Source of the DNA: Varibaculum vaginae
GTDB taxonomy: Bacteria; Actinomycetota; Actinomycetes; Actinomycetales; Actinomycetaceae
Assembly: GCF_900604285.1 (NCBI RefSeq)
Contig: NZ_UWNY01000002.1
Coordinates: forward strand, 283,818-347,817
Reading direction: 5' to 3'
Length of the DNA: 64,000 bases
Every line of letters begins with the position of its first letter. Position 1 is the first letter of the stretch. This document shows positions 9,643 to 17,527 of the stretch, in pieces. The position numbers were made by a program, and so were the translations under genes. The notes under the pieces are model-generated. The model ran no database searches, had not been told where the DNA came from, and saw only the letters and a list, made by a program, of their open reading frames with translations.

Positions 9643-10791
9643 GTGAGTGTTGAACTAGGAATGCCGGAAGTAAAACCGATGGGTTTCCCGCGGAAAAAAA
9701 CCCGCAAGATTCATTGCGGAAACGTAGCCATCGGGGGAGATGCCCCAATCAGTGTGCAGTCCATGTGCACCACCAAAACCACCGATATTGGTGCCACCTT
9801 ACAGCAGATTGCGGCGTTAACGGCGGCCGGTTGCGATATTGTCCGGGTGGCCTGTCCCAGTGCCGATGATGCCCAGGCGCTGCCGATAATCGCCGAAAAA
9901 TCTACTATTCCGGTGGTTGCTGACATTCATTTTCAACCCAAATATGTGTTTGCCGCGATTGAAGGCGGGTGCGCCGGCGTGCGGGTTAACCCCGGAAATA
10001 TCCGCAAATTCGATGACCAAGTTGAAGAAATCACCAAATGTGCCCGTAAACATGGCACCGCTCTGCGGATTGGAATTAATGCGGGTTCGCTCGATCCGCG
10101 GGTAATGGCGCGTCACGGAAAAGCTACCCCGGAAGCGTTAGCAGAATCTGCGGTTAACGAGGCACGCCTATTCGAGCAATACGATTTTCATGATTTTGCA
10201 ATTTCAGTAAAACATCATGACCCGATAACCATGATTCGTGCCTATGAAATACTCAGTGAAATGGGGGATTGGCCGCTGCACCTCGGGGTTACTGAAGCCG
10301 GGCCCCAATTCCAAGGCACTATCAAATCAGCGACCGCTTTCGGTGCCTTGCTACGTCAAGGAATCGGGGATACCATCCGGGTTTCCCTGTCTGCCGATCC
10401 GGTGGAAGAAATAAAAGTTGGCGTTGAAATTTTGCAGTCGATGGGGCTAAAAGAACGCACCCTGGAGATTGTTTCCTGTCCCTCTTGTGGGCGATCACAG
10501 GTAGACGTTTGTACCCTAGCCAATCAGGTTACAGATGCCCTTAAAGACGAAATCAAAGTACCGTTGCGAGTAGCGGTCATGGGATGCATTGTAAATGGCC
10601 CTGGTGAGGCGCGTGAGGCTGATCTCGGGGTAGCCAGTGGTAACGGCAAAGGCAAGATTTTTATCAAAGGCAAAGTGATAAAGACGGTTCCCGAGGAGGA
10701 AATCGTGTCCACCCTGATTGCGGAGGCACATCGCCAAGCCGAGCTGCTAGGTCTAGAAGAAGGCTCCGGCGAAGTCGAGGTAACCGTATAG
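9643..10791 (+). CDS. ispG: 4-hydroxy-3-methylbut-2-enyl diphosphate synthase
   Basis: Fe-S enzyme of the MEP pathway converting MEcPP to HMBPP. The cluster ligands are visible in CPSCGRSQ and in [11 protein letters not shown], the standard C-terminal arrangement. The N-terminal TIM-barrel part (IRVNPGNI-like [21 protein letters not shown]) is complete. At 382 residues it is normal. The GTG at 9643 has a -10-like hexamer directly upstream; ATG 9661 is the alternative start. Confidence 0.96.
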   Translation: MSVELGMPEVKPMGFPRKKTRKIHCGNVAIGGDAPISVQSMCTTKTTDIGATLQQIAALTAAGCDIVRVACPSADDAQALPIIAEKSTIPVVADIHFQPKYVFAAIEGGCAGVRVNPGNIRKFDDQVEEITKCARKHGTALRIGINAGSLDPRVMARHGKATPEALAESAVNEARLFEQYDFHDFAISVKHHDPITMIRAYEILSEMGDWPLHLGVTEAGPQFQGTIKSATAFGALLRQGIGDTIRVSLSADPVEEIKVGVEILQSMGLKERTLEIVSCPSCGRSQVDVCTLANQVTDALKDEIKVPLRVAVMGCIVNGPGEAREADLGVASGNGKGKIFIKGKVIKTVPEEEIVSTLIAEAHRQAELLGLEEGSGEVEVTV

Positions 10792-10801
10792 TCTCGTTAG
10801 G

Positions 10802-10977
10802 CAGGAGCGGGAAAGCCTAAGGGTTCAGTAATGCGCGTGAGCAGATTTTGCCTCACGCCCCGAAATCCGGAAAATGCCTTGGCATTTTCACGGATTTAAC
10901 GCCCGGAGCCTTCCCCTCGGCATAAATCTGCTCACGCGCTTAATAGCATTCCCCTCTCGTGTCTTTTCCCACTCCTG
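10802..10977. repeat. Nested palindromic element (copy E inside type-2 arms)
   Basis: Outer arms 10802-10815 and 10964-10977 pair over 13-14 bp (one G-U). Inside them are perfect 16-bp arms 10833-10848 and 10924-10939, and within those an inner stem (about 10863-10878 with 10881-10897). The linkers resemble the type-1 copies elsewhere in the window (CCTCACGCCC on the left, CCCCTCGG on the right), and the right flank CCCCTCTCG resembles the type-2 core. It fills the ispG-proS gap. Confidence 0.75.
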
Positions 10978-11015
10978 TAGGGACGGCGCGGTTTAGGTTC
11001 CTTTGGATCATCTAC

Positions 11016-11028
11016 TAAACTGGCAAAC
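11016..11028 (+). promoter_or_regulatory. Candidate -10 box for a leaderless proS mRNA
   Basis: TAAACT at 11016-11021 lies 7 nt before GTG 11029, with no Shine-Dalgarno. The same hexamer precedes parE at 62206. Confidence 0.45.
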
Positions 11029-12912
11029 GTGGCTTACAATATGTCGACTTATTTTGTTAGGACTTTGCGGGAAGATCCGGTAGACGCCGAGGTGGATTCC
11101 CATAAACTACTGGTGCGCGCGGGCTATATTCGCCGTGCCGCGCCCGGGATTTACACCTGGACCCCGTTGGGATTGCGCACGATTCGGCGGGTAGAAGCGG
11201 TGGTGCGCGAAGAAATGGATCGGATTGGAGCCCTAGAAGTGGCTTTCCCGGTACTTTTGCCACGCGAACCTTATGAAGCGACCAACCGTTGGGAAGAGTT
11301 CGGGTCTTCCCTGTTTAAACTGCAAGACCGCAAGGGGGCTGACTATCTGTTAGCACCCACTCACGAAGAAATGTTCACCCTTTTGGTGAAAGACTTTTAT
11401 TCTTCTTACAAGGATTTGCCGGTCGTCCTTTACCAGATTAAGGAAAAATATCGGGACGAGGCGCGTCCTCGGGCAGGCCTGATTCGCGGACGCGAATTCA
11501 TTATGAAGGATGCCTATTCTTTCAATATCGACGATGAAGGGCTAGAGGCTTCCTATCAGCAACAGCGTCGCGCTTATCAGCGGATTTACTCGCGGCTGGG
11601 GCTCGAGTTTGTGATTTGTTCCGCGATGGCGGGTGCTATGGGAGGCTCCCGCTCGGAAGAATTTATTTTCCCCTGCGCCATTGGGGAAGATACTTTTGTG
11701 CGTTCGGAAGGTGGCTATGCCGCCAATGTGGAGGCCGTGACCACCATTGCTCCGGAGCCGCAAGATTATTCGCAGGTTCCCGCCGCAATTGAACGTAAAA
11801 CCCCCGGTGCACACACTATTGAAGCGGTAGTAGATTACTCGAATGAGCATTTTCCGCGCGAAGATGGTCGCGCCTGGACTAAAGCGGATACTTTGAAAGC
11901 CTTCATGGTTGCCGCCACCTATGCGGATGGCAAACGAGAAGTACTGCTGCTGGGAGTACCCGGGGATCGTGAAATCGATATGCGCCGTCTCGAGGCCTCT
12001 TTGGGAGCTGACGTAGAGATGGCTACCCCGGAAGATATGGCTGCTTACCCCAATATTGTTCCCGGATTTACTGGCCCGACCTGCGCCGGCCCCGACCATC
12101 CCGATAGGAAACTAGACGAGGACGGAAATATCTCCGGAAGCCCCCGCCTGCTCCTGGATCCGCGAGTAGTGGAAGGCACTGAATGGATCGCGGGTGCCGG
12201 CAAAGAAGACACCCACCTTTATCACCTGGTGGCCGGTAGAGATTTCCATGCCGACGGGTTTATTGAAGCCGCCGAAGTTCGGGATGGGGATCCGGCTCCC
12301 GATGGTTCTGGAACTCTACAGACTGCCCGGGGAATCGAAATTGGGCATATATTCGCCCTCGGAAAGAAATACTCTAAAGCCCTGGGGCTTAACGTGCTGG
12401 ATCAAAATGGGAAATCCCAAGTAGTGACCATGGGATCCTATGGGATTGGGGTCTCCCGGGTAATGGCGGCCATTGCCGAAGAATATCATGATGAGCTTGG
12501 GCTAAAATGGCCAACCAATGTGGCTCCCTTCCAGGTACACGTATTGGTAACCGGTAAAGGGGCAGAACTTTTTGAGGCTGCGCAGACGCTGGGAGACCAG
12601 CTCACCGCGGCTGGGGTCGATACTTTGATTGATGACCGCAAGAAAGTATCTGCCGGGGTAAAATTCAAGGACGCGGAACTACTTGGTATGCCCTGGTTGG
12701 TAGTAATCGGGCGGGGAATGCAATCTGGAACCGTGGAAGTTCGTTGCCGTGCCACTGGTGAGCGTCAAGAAATCGCCTTTGCGGACGCCTTCCAATTCCT
12801 AAGCGACAAGGTGCGCAGAGATCTTGAGGAAGCAGATGCGCGGGCAGAAGCATTTTCACCCGCCAGCTTGGTGGCAGGCGATTCTGATCAGCTGGTGCGT
12901 GGAGAGGAATAA
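11029..12912 (+). CDS. proS: Prolyl-tRNA synthetase, bacterial type
   Basis: Class II synthetase that charges tRNA-Pro. Motif 2 region ([15 protein letters not shown]), an internal YbaK-like editing insertion (about residues 225-400) and the C-terminal anticodon-binding domain (VHVLVTGKG onward) are in the bacterial order. The length of 627 residues is slightly above the usual 570-590 because of a C-terminal tail. The start is GTG 11029 on a probable leaderless transcript. The def gene begins 2 bp after its stop. Confidence 0.96.
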   Translation: MAYNMSTYFVRTLREDPVDAEVDSHKLLVRAGYIRRAAPGIYTWTPLGLRTIRRVEAVVREEMDRIGALEVAFPVLLPREPYEATNRWEEFGSSLFKLQDRKGADYLLAPTHEEMFTLLVKDFYSSYKDLPVVLYQIKEKYRDEARPRAGLIRGREFIMKDAYSFNIDDEGLEASYQQQRRAYQRIYSRLGLEFVICSAMAGAMGGSRSEEFIFPCAIGEDTFVRSEGGYAANVEAVTTIAPEPQDYSQVPAAIERKTPGAHTIEAVVDYSNEHFPREDGRAWTKADTLKAFMVAATYADGKREVLLLGVPGDREIDMRRLEASLGADVEMATPEDMAAYPNIVPGFTGPTCAGPDHPDRKLDEDGNISGSPRLLLDPRVVEGTEWIAGAGKEDTHLYHLVAGRDFHADGFIEAAEVRDGDPAPDGSGTLQTARGIEIGHIFALGKKYSKALGLNVLDQNGKSQVVTMGSYGIGVSRVMAAIAEEYHDELGLKWPTNVAPFQVHVLVTGKGAELFEAAQTLGDQLTAAGVDTLIDDRKKVSAGVKFKDAELLGMPWLVVIGRGMQSGTVEVRCRATGERQEIAFADAFQFLSDKVRRDLEEADARAEAFSPASLVAGDSDQLVRGEE

Positions 12913-12914
12913 AA

Positions 12915-13406
12915 GTGGCTTTTAGAGATATCAGAGTAATTGGTGACCCGATATTACGTACCCCCTGCGAACCGGTGGGTGAAATCGATGAACATATAAA
13001 ACAGCTAGTAGAAGATCTGCTGGAAACTGTGGATGCCGATGGACGCGCCGGGCTTGCCGCCAACCAAATTGGGGTGGGGCTACGCGCTTTCTCCTGGAAC
13101 ATTGACGGGGAAATTGACTATATTTTGAATCCGCGTTTAGTGGCGGTATCAGAGGACGAATATCAAGACGGTGATGAAGGCTGTCTGTCGGTGCCGGGAT
13201 TCTACTTCCCTTGCCAGCGTGCCTGGTATGCGCGTGCCGAAGGAATTGACTTGGATGGCAAGCCGAAGGTGGTTGAGGGCGAAGAGCTGATGGGACGTTG
13301 CATCCAGCATGAATGTGATCACTTGGATGGGCATCTCTACCTTGATCGCCTGGATCGGTTAACGCGTCGGAAAGCTTTCAAAAAGATCCGCGAAAAAGGC
13401 CTGTAG
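12915..13406 (+). CDS. def: Peptide deformylase
   Basis: Removes the formyl group from nascent N-terminal methionine. All three metal-site motifs are present: [16 protein letters not shown] and QHECDHLDG. At 163 residues it is standard length. GTG 12915 follows GGAGAGGA at the end of proS, so the pair is coupled. The downstream gap holds palindromic repeats that could end the transcript. Confidence 0.96.
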   Translation: MAFRDIRVIGDPILRTPCEPVGEIDEHIKQLVEDLLETVDADGRAGLAANQIGVGLRAFSWNIDGEIDYILNPRLVAVSEDEYQDGDEGCLSVPGFYFPCQRAWYARAEGIDLDGKPKVVEGEELMGRCIQHECDHLDGHLYLDRLDRLTRRKAFKKIREKGL

Positions 13407-13430
13407 CTACTTAAAGTTCAGTTTCCTTTT

Positions 13431-13522
13431 GGGTCGAGGTCGGGGAAAGTACTCGGGGGACCCCGGTGAGCCTTGCTGCGCTCGTCTCAAGCCCCCTCTC
13501 GCATCTTTCCCCGACCTCGCCC
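13431..13522. repeat. Type-2 palindromic intergenic element
   Basis: Perfect 15-bp arms (CGAGGTCGGGGAAAG, 13435-13449, pairing with 13505-13519) enclose a core of about 55 bp. The core (starting TACTCG, containing CCCGGTGA, ending CCCCTCTCGCAT) recurs almost unchanged at 31963-32018, while the arms there have a different sequence. Confidence 0.75.
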
Positions 13523-13550
13523 ATGCTAAGAGCCTGGTGGTTTTAAGTTA

Positions 13551-13654
13551 GCGCGAGGGCTGGGTTTATCCTCCTGCCCAAAACTCGAAAAATACCCGAG
13601 CCTTTTCGAGTTTTACGCCCGCCTAGCCTGCTCGGACAAATATAGCCCCCACGC
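13551..13654. repeat. Type-1 palindromic intergenic element (copy D)
   Basis: The inner stem is 12 bp (AAAACTCGAAAA, 13580-13591, pairing with 13603-13614). Outer arms from GCGAGGGCT and AGCCCCCACGC pair imperfectly. Linkers CCTCCTGCCCA on the left and GCTCGG on the right match the other type-1 copies. The rest of 13655-13851 shows no gene and should hold the promoter of the next operon. Confidence 0.7.
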
Positions 13655-13851
13655 CTTGGACATCCCCTCCTCACAAAACAACAGATGTAACATTAGCCTC
13701 AGTGGTCACAACATTGCCGGTCAGGGGCTTTTAGGCTTGTTGAAACTCGCTATCGAGGGCAAAATGGATAGTGAGACACCGCGTGTCATCACTCTTTGAG
13801 GCGCATAGGCCGTTGGGGAAGACGAACCTTGCGAACACTAAAGGAGAAGCG

Positions 13852-14349
13852 ATGAACAAGGATTACACCCGCGGTGTACTTTTCGTACACTCATGCCCTC
13901 GTGCGCTTTCTAGTCACGTGGAATGGGCAGTTGGCGCAGTTCTAGATCAACGCGTCAACTTAGAGTGGACAGAACAACCTGCGCAACCGGGAATGTTCCG
14001 CTCGGAATTATCCTGGGTCGGGCAGATTGGTACTGGCGCAAAACTCGCCTCCGCCTTGCGCGGCTGGGAACACTTGCGTTTCGAGGTAACTGAGGACGCC
14101 TCGGTGAACAATAACGGGGGACGCTGGTCATATACCCCCGATCTGGGAATCTTCCATGCCCAGACTGATGTGGTGGGAAATGTGGTGGTGCCCGAGGATC
14201 GGGTGCGTGCTGCCCTTGCTCAAGGAAGCCAAGAAGAGCTGCGACGTTTGCTGGACTTGGCGCTGGGAACCGCCTGGGATGAGGAGCTCGAGCCTTTCCG
14301 CTACGCGGGAGCGGGCGCGCCAGTGCGCTGGTTGCACCGGGTGGGATGA
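13852..14349 (+). CDS. DUF3145 family protein
   Basis: Matches the actinobacterial DUF3145 family along its 165 residues (GVLFVHSCPRALSSHVEWA at the N-terminus, TPDLGIFHAQTDVVGN and VVPEDRVR later). The function is unknown. In Streptomyces a DUF3145 gene follows the fabD-fabH-acpP-fabF cluster (established knowledge from memory), which links the family loosely to fatty acid synthesis. ATG 13852 follows AAGGAGAAGC. The next gene, an acyl-carrier-like protein, starts 1 bp after its stop. Confidence 0.85.
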   Translation: MNKDYTRGVLFVHSCPRALSSHVEWAVGAVLDQRVNLEWTEQPAQPGMFRSELSWVGQIGTGAKLASALRGWEHLRFEVTEDASVNNNGGRWSYTPDLGIFHAQTDVVGNVVVPEDRVRAALAQGSQEELRRLLDLALGTAWDEELEPFRYAGAGAPVRWLHRVG

Positions 14350-14350
14350 G

Positions 14351-14779
14351 ATGGCTTTAGATGCTGATGCGCTAGCCGCGCTCGCTGATTTTGGTAAAAA
14401 CCTGCCTGGTGGCTTGGAGGGCGAAAGTGGGGGAGAGGGCGAATGTGCTCCTGCCTCGGAATCTGAGGCGGTTTCTGAGGAAAGTGGGGATAGTGACGCA
14501 GGTGCGTCCTCGGGAGAAATTCCTTTCGCCTGGGAAAACTTTAGCGGCGACCCGGCAGTTATAGTCTGTCTTTTAGAGGCTGTTGCCTCGGAGATTGAAT
14601 GCGACCCTGAGAGTTTGCTGCCAGAGACGGAGCTGAGAGCGCAGCTAGATTTCGATGATCTGTCACTATATGCGGTAGTGGCGCGGCTCGAGGGGGAGCT
14701 GGGCGAAAAACGCTCCGACACCCAGATCACGGAATGTAAAACTTTGGGTGAGTTGGCGCGCCTTTATCAAAATCAATAA
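14351..14779 (+). CDS. Acyl-carrier-like protein lacking the phosphopantetheine serine
   Basis: Residues about 65-142 align with acyl carrier proteins without gaps through helix II: the E. coli DLGADSLDTVELV segment corresponds to QLDFDDLSLYAVV. The serine that carries phosphopantetheine is replaced by Asp103 (codon 14657-14659), so the protein should not be loaded with the prosthetic group. Residues 1-60 are acidic and low in complexity, an extension absent from ordinary ACPs. It is coupled to the DUF3145 gene (1 bp gap). A structural or regulatory role with fatty-acid enzymes is inference. Confidence 0.65.
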   Translation: MALDADALAALADFGKNLPGGLEGESGGEGECAPASESEAVSEESGDSDAGASSGEIPFAWENFSGDPAVIVCLLEAVASEIECDPESLLPETELRAQLDFDDLSLYAVVARLEGELGEKRSDTQITECKTLGELARLYQNQ

Positions 14780-14912
14780 AAACAAAACTGTGAATTCGGT
14801 GCCGGGAATTTATTACTTTTTTAAATGAATAAAATTTGGCATTTGGGCGTGTCGGAGCTTTAATGTGGATAAATCTGAGCTAATTTTAAAAATACAATAA
14901 CCTAACATCCTT

Positions 14913-14952
14913 CCGGCGAGAGGAAAGATTTTCCTCTCGCCGGATTATTTTT
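14913..14952 (+). terminator. Terminator after the acyl-carrier-like gene
   Basis: A perfect 14-bp stem (CCGGCGAGAGGAAA, loop GAT) is followed by ATTATTTTTT. Confidence 0.85.
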
Positions 14953-15089
14953 TGTATTTCTCGCTTTGTTTTTAAGGCTTACGTTTTGCCCCAGTCTTCC
15001 CCCCCCCTAGATTCTCGGGCTGTTAGTTGGCGGTGGTGGTAGCTAACTATTGCTGCGCATAATTGCTAGTAATATCATTCTTAGAGCTA

Positions 15090-15095
15090 TATAAT
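15090..15095 (+). promoter_or_regulatory. Candidate -10 box upstream of lipoprotein gene
   Basis: Exact TATAAT about 110 bp before the gene; no good -35 at 16-18 bp spacing. Confidence 0.3.
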
Positions 15096-15204
15096 AAATA
15101 CGTGTATCTTTTGTCTGGGGGTATCACTTCGTACCTGGCATTTCACCGATGCGCCACATATAGGAAAGTGAGAAGTTCATTGACTACAAGTGAAAGGAAA
15201 GATG

Positions 15205-15792
15205 ATGAATACTCACAAGGTTTTGATTGCTGTTGCTAGCCTAGGTTTGGCGTTTGGTATGTCCGGGTGTGCCTCTAGTGCTCCTAAGGCGGCGGGTGCT
15301 CCGGTACACAAGATGCCCACTGTTTCTCAGATGGATAAGGAGCATCAGGTGTTGCTTTCTGAGCGGCGTTCTAAGGCGGCTAAGTCGTATGCGGCCAAGG
15401 TGAAGGCGGAAAAGGAGGCTGCGGCTAAGGCTGAGTCCGGTGAGGGAGAAGCCGGGGCTGGTCCCTCTGCTGGCACTCAGGCAAGCGGTGGCTACCAAGC
15501 TGGCGGTGGATATTCTGGCGGTGGATATTCTGGTGGCGGATACTCTGGTGGCGGATACTCTGGCGGTGGTTACTCTGGCGGGGGATACTCTGGCGGGGGG
15601 TATTCCGGCGGAGGATACTCTGGCGGGAGATATTCCGGCGGGGGTTACTCCGGCGGGGGTGGCGGAGGTGCCTGGGATTGGGCGTCAAGCTACGACCCCT
15701 GGTTTGACGATGTGAAACGCAACGAAGCAAATACTCCCCCTGATAGGCCGGGGACTTGCACCATGATTGGTGACGAGGTGTTCTGCAAATAG
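15205..15792 (+). CDS. Lipoprotein with GGGYS tandem repeats
   Basis: The N-terminus is a lipoprotein signal (hydrophobic stretch then GMSGC, Cys at about residue 22), so the protein should be lipid-anchored outside the membrane. A charged Lys/Ala helix (residues about 45-80) leads into ten GGGYS units, then a short C-terminal domain (AWDWASSYDPWFDD) with two cysteines (TCTMIGDEVFCK) that could form a disulphide. Starts: ATG 15205 with AAAGGAAA upstream, or ATG 15202. No family was recognised. A flexible Gly/Tyr linker like this is typical of surface spacer or adhesive regions, which is inference. Confidence 0.75.
   Translation: MNTHKVLIAVASLGLAFGMSGCASSAPKAAGAPVHKMPTVSQMDKEHQVLLSERRSKAAKSYAAKVKAEKEAAAKAESGEGEAGAGPSAGTQASGGYQAGGGYSGGGYSGGGYSGGGYSGGGYSGGGYSGGGYSGGGYSGGRYSGGGYSGGGGGGAWDWASSYDPWFDDVKRNEANTPPDRPGTCTMIGDEVFCK
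15502..15651 (+). repeat. Ten tandem 15-bp GGGYS-coding units
   Basis: Ten in-frame units encode GGGYS (one is GGRYS). Synonymous codons vary between units (TAT/TAC, TCT/TCC), so the array is not freshly amplified, but the length is a likely site of strain variation. Confidence 0.9.
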
Positions 15793-15809
15793 TTCTAACT
15801 TAATGTTTA

Positions 15810-15853
15810 ATGCTTTCAGCCCTAGCAATCTGCTAGGGCTGAAAGCATATTTG
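15810..15853 (+). terminator. Terminator after lipoprotein gene
   Basis: A perfect 18-bp stem (ATGCTTTCAGCCCTAGCA, loop ATC) is followed by ATTTG. The T-run is short, so efficiency is uncertain. Confidence 0.7.
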
Positions 15854-15991
15854 CGGGTTGCATAACCAAGGCCTGCAGCCGCGAACCGTCGCCACAGGGG
15901 GGGCTTGGTACGCGAGCTATTCTTTTCTCTGCCTTGGCAACCTCTAACTGCTCTTTTGTGCGAAAAGACCCGTGTACGCATAGCAAGTATT

Positions 15992-16006
15992 GGAGGAAGG
16001 TCCTCC
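15992..16006 (+). promoter_or_regulatory. Small hairpin in 5' leader of secreted protein gene
   Basis: GGAGGA, loop AGG, TCCTCC forms a 6-bp stem 31 bp before the start. It contains a Shine-Dalgarno-like sequence that it would hide. A regulatory role is speculation. Confidence 0.25.
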
Positions 16007-16036
16007 GGAAAGATTGCGTTAAGAAAGAGGGTAGTA

Positions 16037-16945
16037 ATGGCTAAAAAGAAAGTCATTAATTCTTTACTGACGGGCGCTCTTGCGGCTACGGTGGGGCTTT
16101 GTTCCCTGGCGGCTCCGGGAGCTGCGTTTGCTGGCGACCCGGAAACTGGTGGTGGCACCGGTGCTCTAGATGGTAAGGGCGGGGATGCTTCCGCCTATGT
16201 GCTAGTCGCCGGGGACAACTATGCTCGGAGAGAAGACCCGATGCAGGGTTGGGGGCAGGCCTCCACTAACTATTGGGTTGACCAGATCGCTGGCCGTTTG
16301 GGCGGGTCGATGAACCGGGCGGATGTGCAAAAATACGCCGATACAGCCTGCAACACCGCTATGAGTAAGGCGATTGCGCGTTCTAATGGTCAGGCTAAGA
16401 AAGCCCGCGTAGTCGGCCTCTATATGACTCTTGGTAAGGCCGGGGGGCAATGGATTTCTTGGAACGTTGCCGGGTCTTTGTTTGTTGACCGTTGGGACCC
16501 CACCTGGAATAAGGCTAACGCTTGGAACAAATTCACCGGTTACACGAGTAAATATCTTAACAAGGTTTATGATGCGGGTTTGACTGAAGCGAAGAGAGTT
16601 GCGGCAGCTAGCCCGTTGGGGGCTAGGTCGGTTTGTATCGCGTTAAACGAGTTCGAGCCGGAAGGATACAAGCTGAAAGTTGCTACCGCCGCCCAGGGGG
16701 CGCCAGGGGTTGCAGGAGGCACCCAGGGGCTTTATGACCAGGTTCGTACCACTGCGGAAGGGTCTGGGCCGGTCGAAGACCTGAAAGCCTCGCTGGTGCT
16801 TAACTGGGATGGATTCTATGGGGGCAAACCCAAATCCGTCACCAAAACGATGGATATTAAGAGCGTGGGCACCGCTAACAGCCCCACTTTCACCCCGAAA
16901 GACTTCGGCTGGAACAGCTGGGCAGCAGGCAATACGCTTCGCTAA
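16037..16945 (+). CDS. Secreted protein of unknown function
   Basis: A clear Sec signal peptide (Lys-rich start, hydrophobic core, cleavage after AAPGAAFA) precedes about 270 residues. Trp, Tyr and Asn are frequent (GQWISWNVAGSLFVDRWDP), with two cysteines near residues 100 and 205. There is no LPxTG motif, no membrane anchor and no repeat. The tract resembles the N-terminal part of large actinomycete surface proteins, and the ending (WAAGNTLR) is abrupt, so it may be a shortened derivative; this is weakly supported. ATG 16037 follows AGAGGG. Confidence 0.7.
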   Translation: MAKKKVINSLLTGALAATVGLCSLAAPGAAFAGDPETGGGTGALDGKGGDASAYVLVAGDNYARREDPMQGWGQASTNYWVDQIAGRLGGSMNRADVQKYADTACNTAMSKAIARSNGQAKKARVVGLYMTLGKAGGQWISWNVAGSLFVDRWDPTWNKANAWNKFTGYTSKYLNKVYDAGLTEAKRVAAASPLGARSVCIALNEFEPEGYKLKVATAAQGAPGVAGGTQGLYDQVRTTAEGSGPVEDLKASLVLNWDGFYGGKPKSVTKTMDIKSVGTANSPTFTPKDFGWNSWAAGNTLR

Positions 16946-17013
16946 ATTAAATAAATGTAGGAACGGCTAGGAACTATCCATCGGTACTGATACGTCAAGG
17001 TGGATAGCTATCT

Positions 17014-17343
17014 TTAATCAGCTTTTATCTGCTCAGAATGCACCATTTCTGATAAACGCTCGCGGAGGGCTTCGGCGTCGCCGAGGGCGTCGTAGACGGC
17101 GTCCTCGGAAAGGACGCCGCGCGGCAAATCTTCCGGCAAAAGCCCCTGGTTGTCGGCTTCTAAATCCTCCCACCAGTCTTTCCCGGAATAATACTTATCT
17201 AAGGCGCGATAATCATCCCACATCTGCTCGTAGGTATCGAGGGCGCCCTCGACAGTTGCAATCGCGTCATTTAGGCGCACCAGCGCCGCCTCCATCTGAG
17301 AAACCCGTTTCCCTGTCTTTGCAGAAGCTTCGGCTTTTTCCAT
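17014..17343 (-). CDS. DUF4298 family protein
   Basis: A 109-residue protein with a predicted helical first half and the family hallmark YRALDKYYSGKDWWEDLEAD followed by LPRGVLSEDAVYD. The function is unknown; members are small cytoplasmic proteins in Firmicutes and Actinobacteria. ATG 17343 has GGGAGG 8 nt upstream; a GTG 18 nt further upstream overlaps that site and is less likely. It runs opposite to the secreted protein gene. Confidence 0.8.
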   Translation of the reverse strand: MEKAEASAKTGKRVSQMEAALVRLNDAIATVEGALDTYEQMWDDYRALDKYYSGKDWWEDLEADNQGLLPEDLPRGVLSEDAVYDALGDAEALRERLSEMVHSEQIKAD

Positions 17344-17476
17344 AGCGTTATCCTCCCACACCCTGCCGCTTCCTGCTTATTGAGACTCATACGGGATGGT
17401 GGTACCAGTGCATCAGAAACAAGGAGTAAGTCGCAGAAAACCGGGGTTGTTCATGTCGGTAAAATAGCAAAAAGTT

Positions 17477-17506
17477 GGGGGTGCTCACCGTGCGGTGAGC
17501 ACCCCC
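17477..17506 (-). terminator. Terminator of aceE
   Basis: A 13-bp stem (GGGGGTGCTCACC, loop GTGC) is followed on the minus strand by AACTTTTTGC. Confidence 0.85.
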
Positions 17507-17527
17507 GGATGCGATTGGTGTCAGCTA

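Larger units (their letters stand above)
14780..15204. other. AT-rich gene-free region
   Basis: No gene was found. It holds the terminator at 14913-14952, an unusual C-run at 15000-15007 and a TATAAT box at 15090-15095 that probably drives the lipoprotein gene. Confidence 0.5.

Noticed and set aside
10802-10977. Insertion sequence remnant
   Set aside because: No transposase fragment and no target-site duplication was seen around any copy.
14128-14730. A 200-codon minus-strand frame opposite the ACP-like gene
   Set aside because: Composition is Ser/Pro-rich, as expected from the complement of an acidic protein, and it crosses two genuine coupled genes.
15425-15730. Arg/Ser/His-rich and Leu/Ala-rich repeat frames over the GGGYS array
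   Set aside because: They are alternative readings of the same 15-bp units; only the lipoprotein frame has a signal peptide and Shine-Dalgarno.
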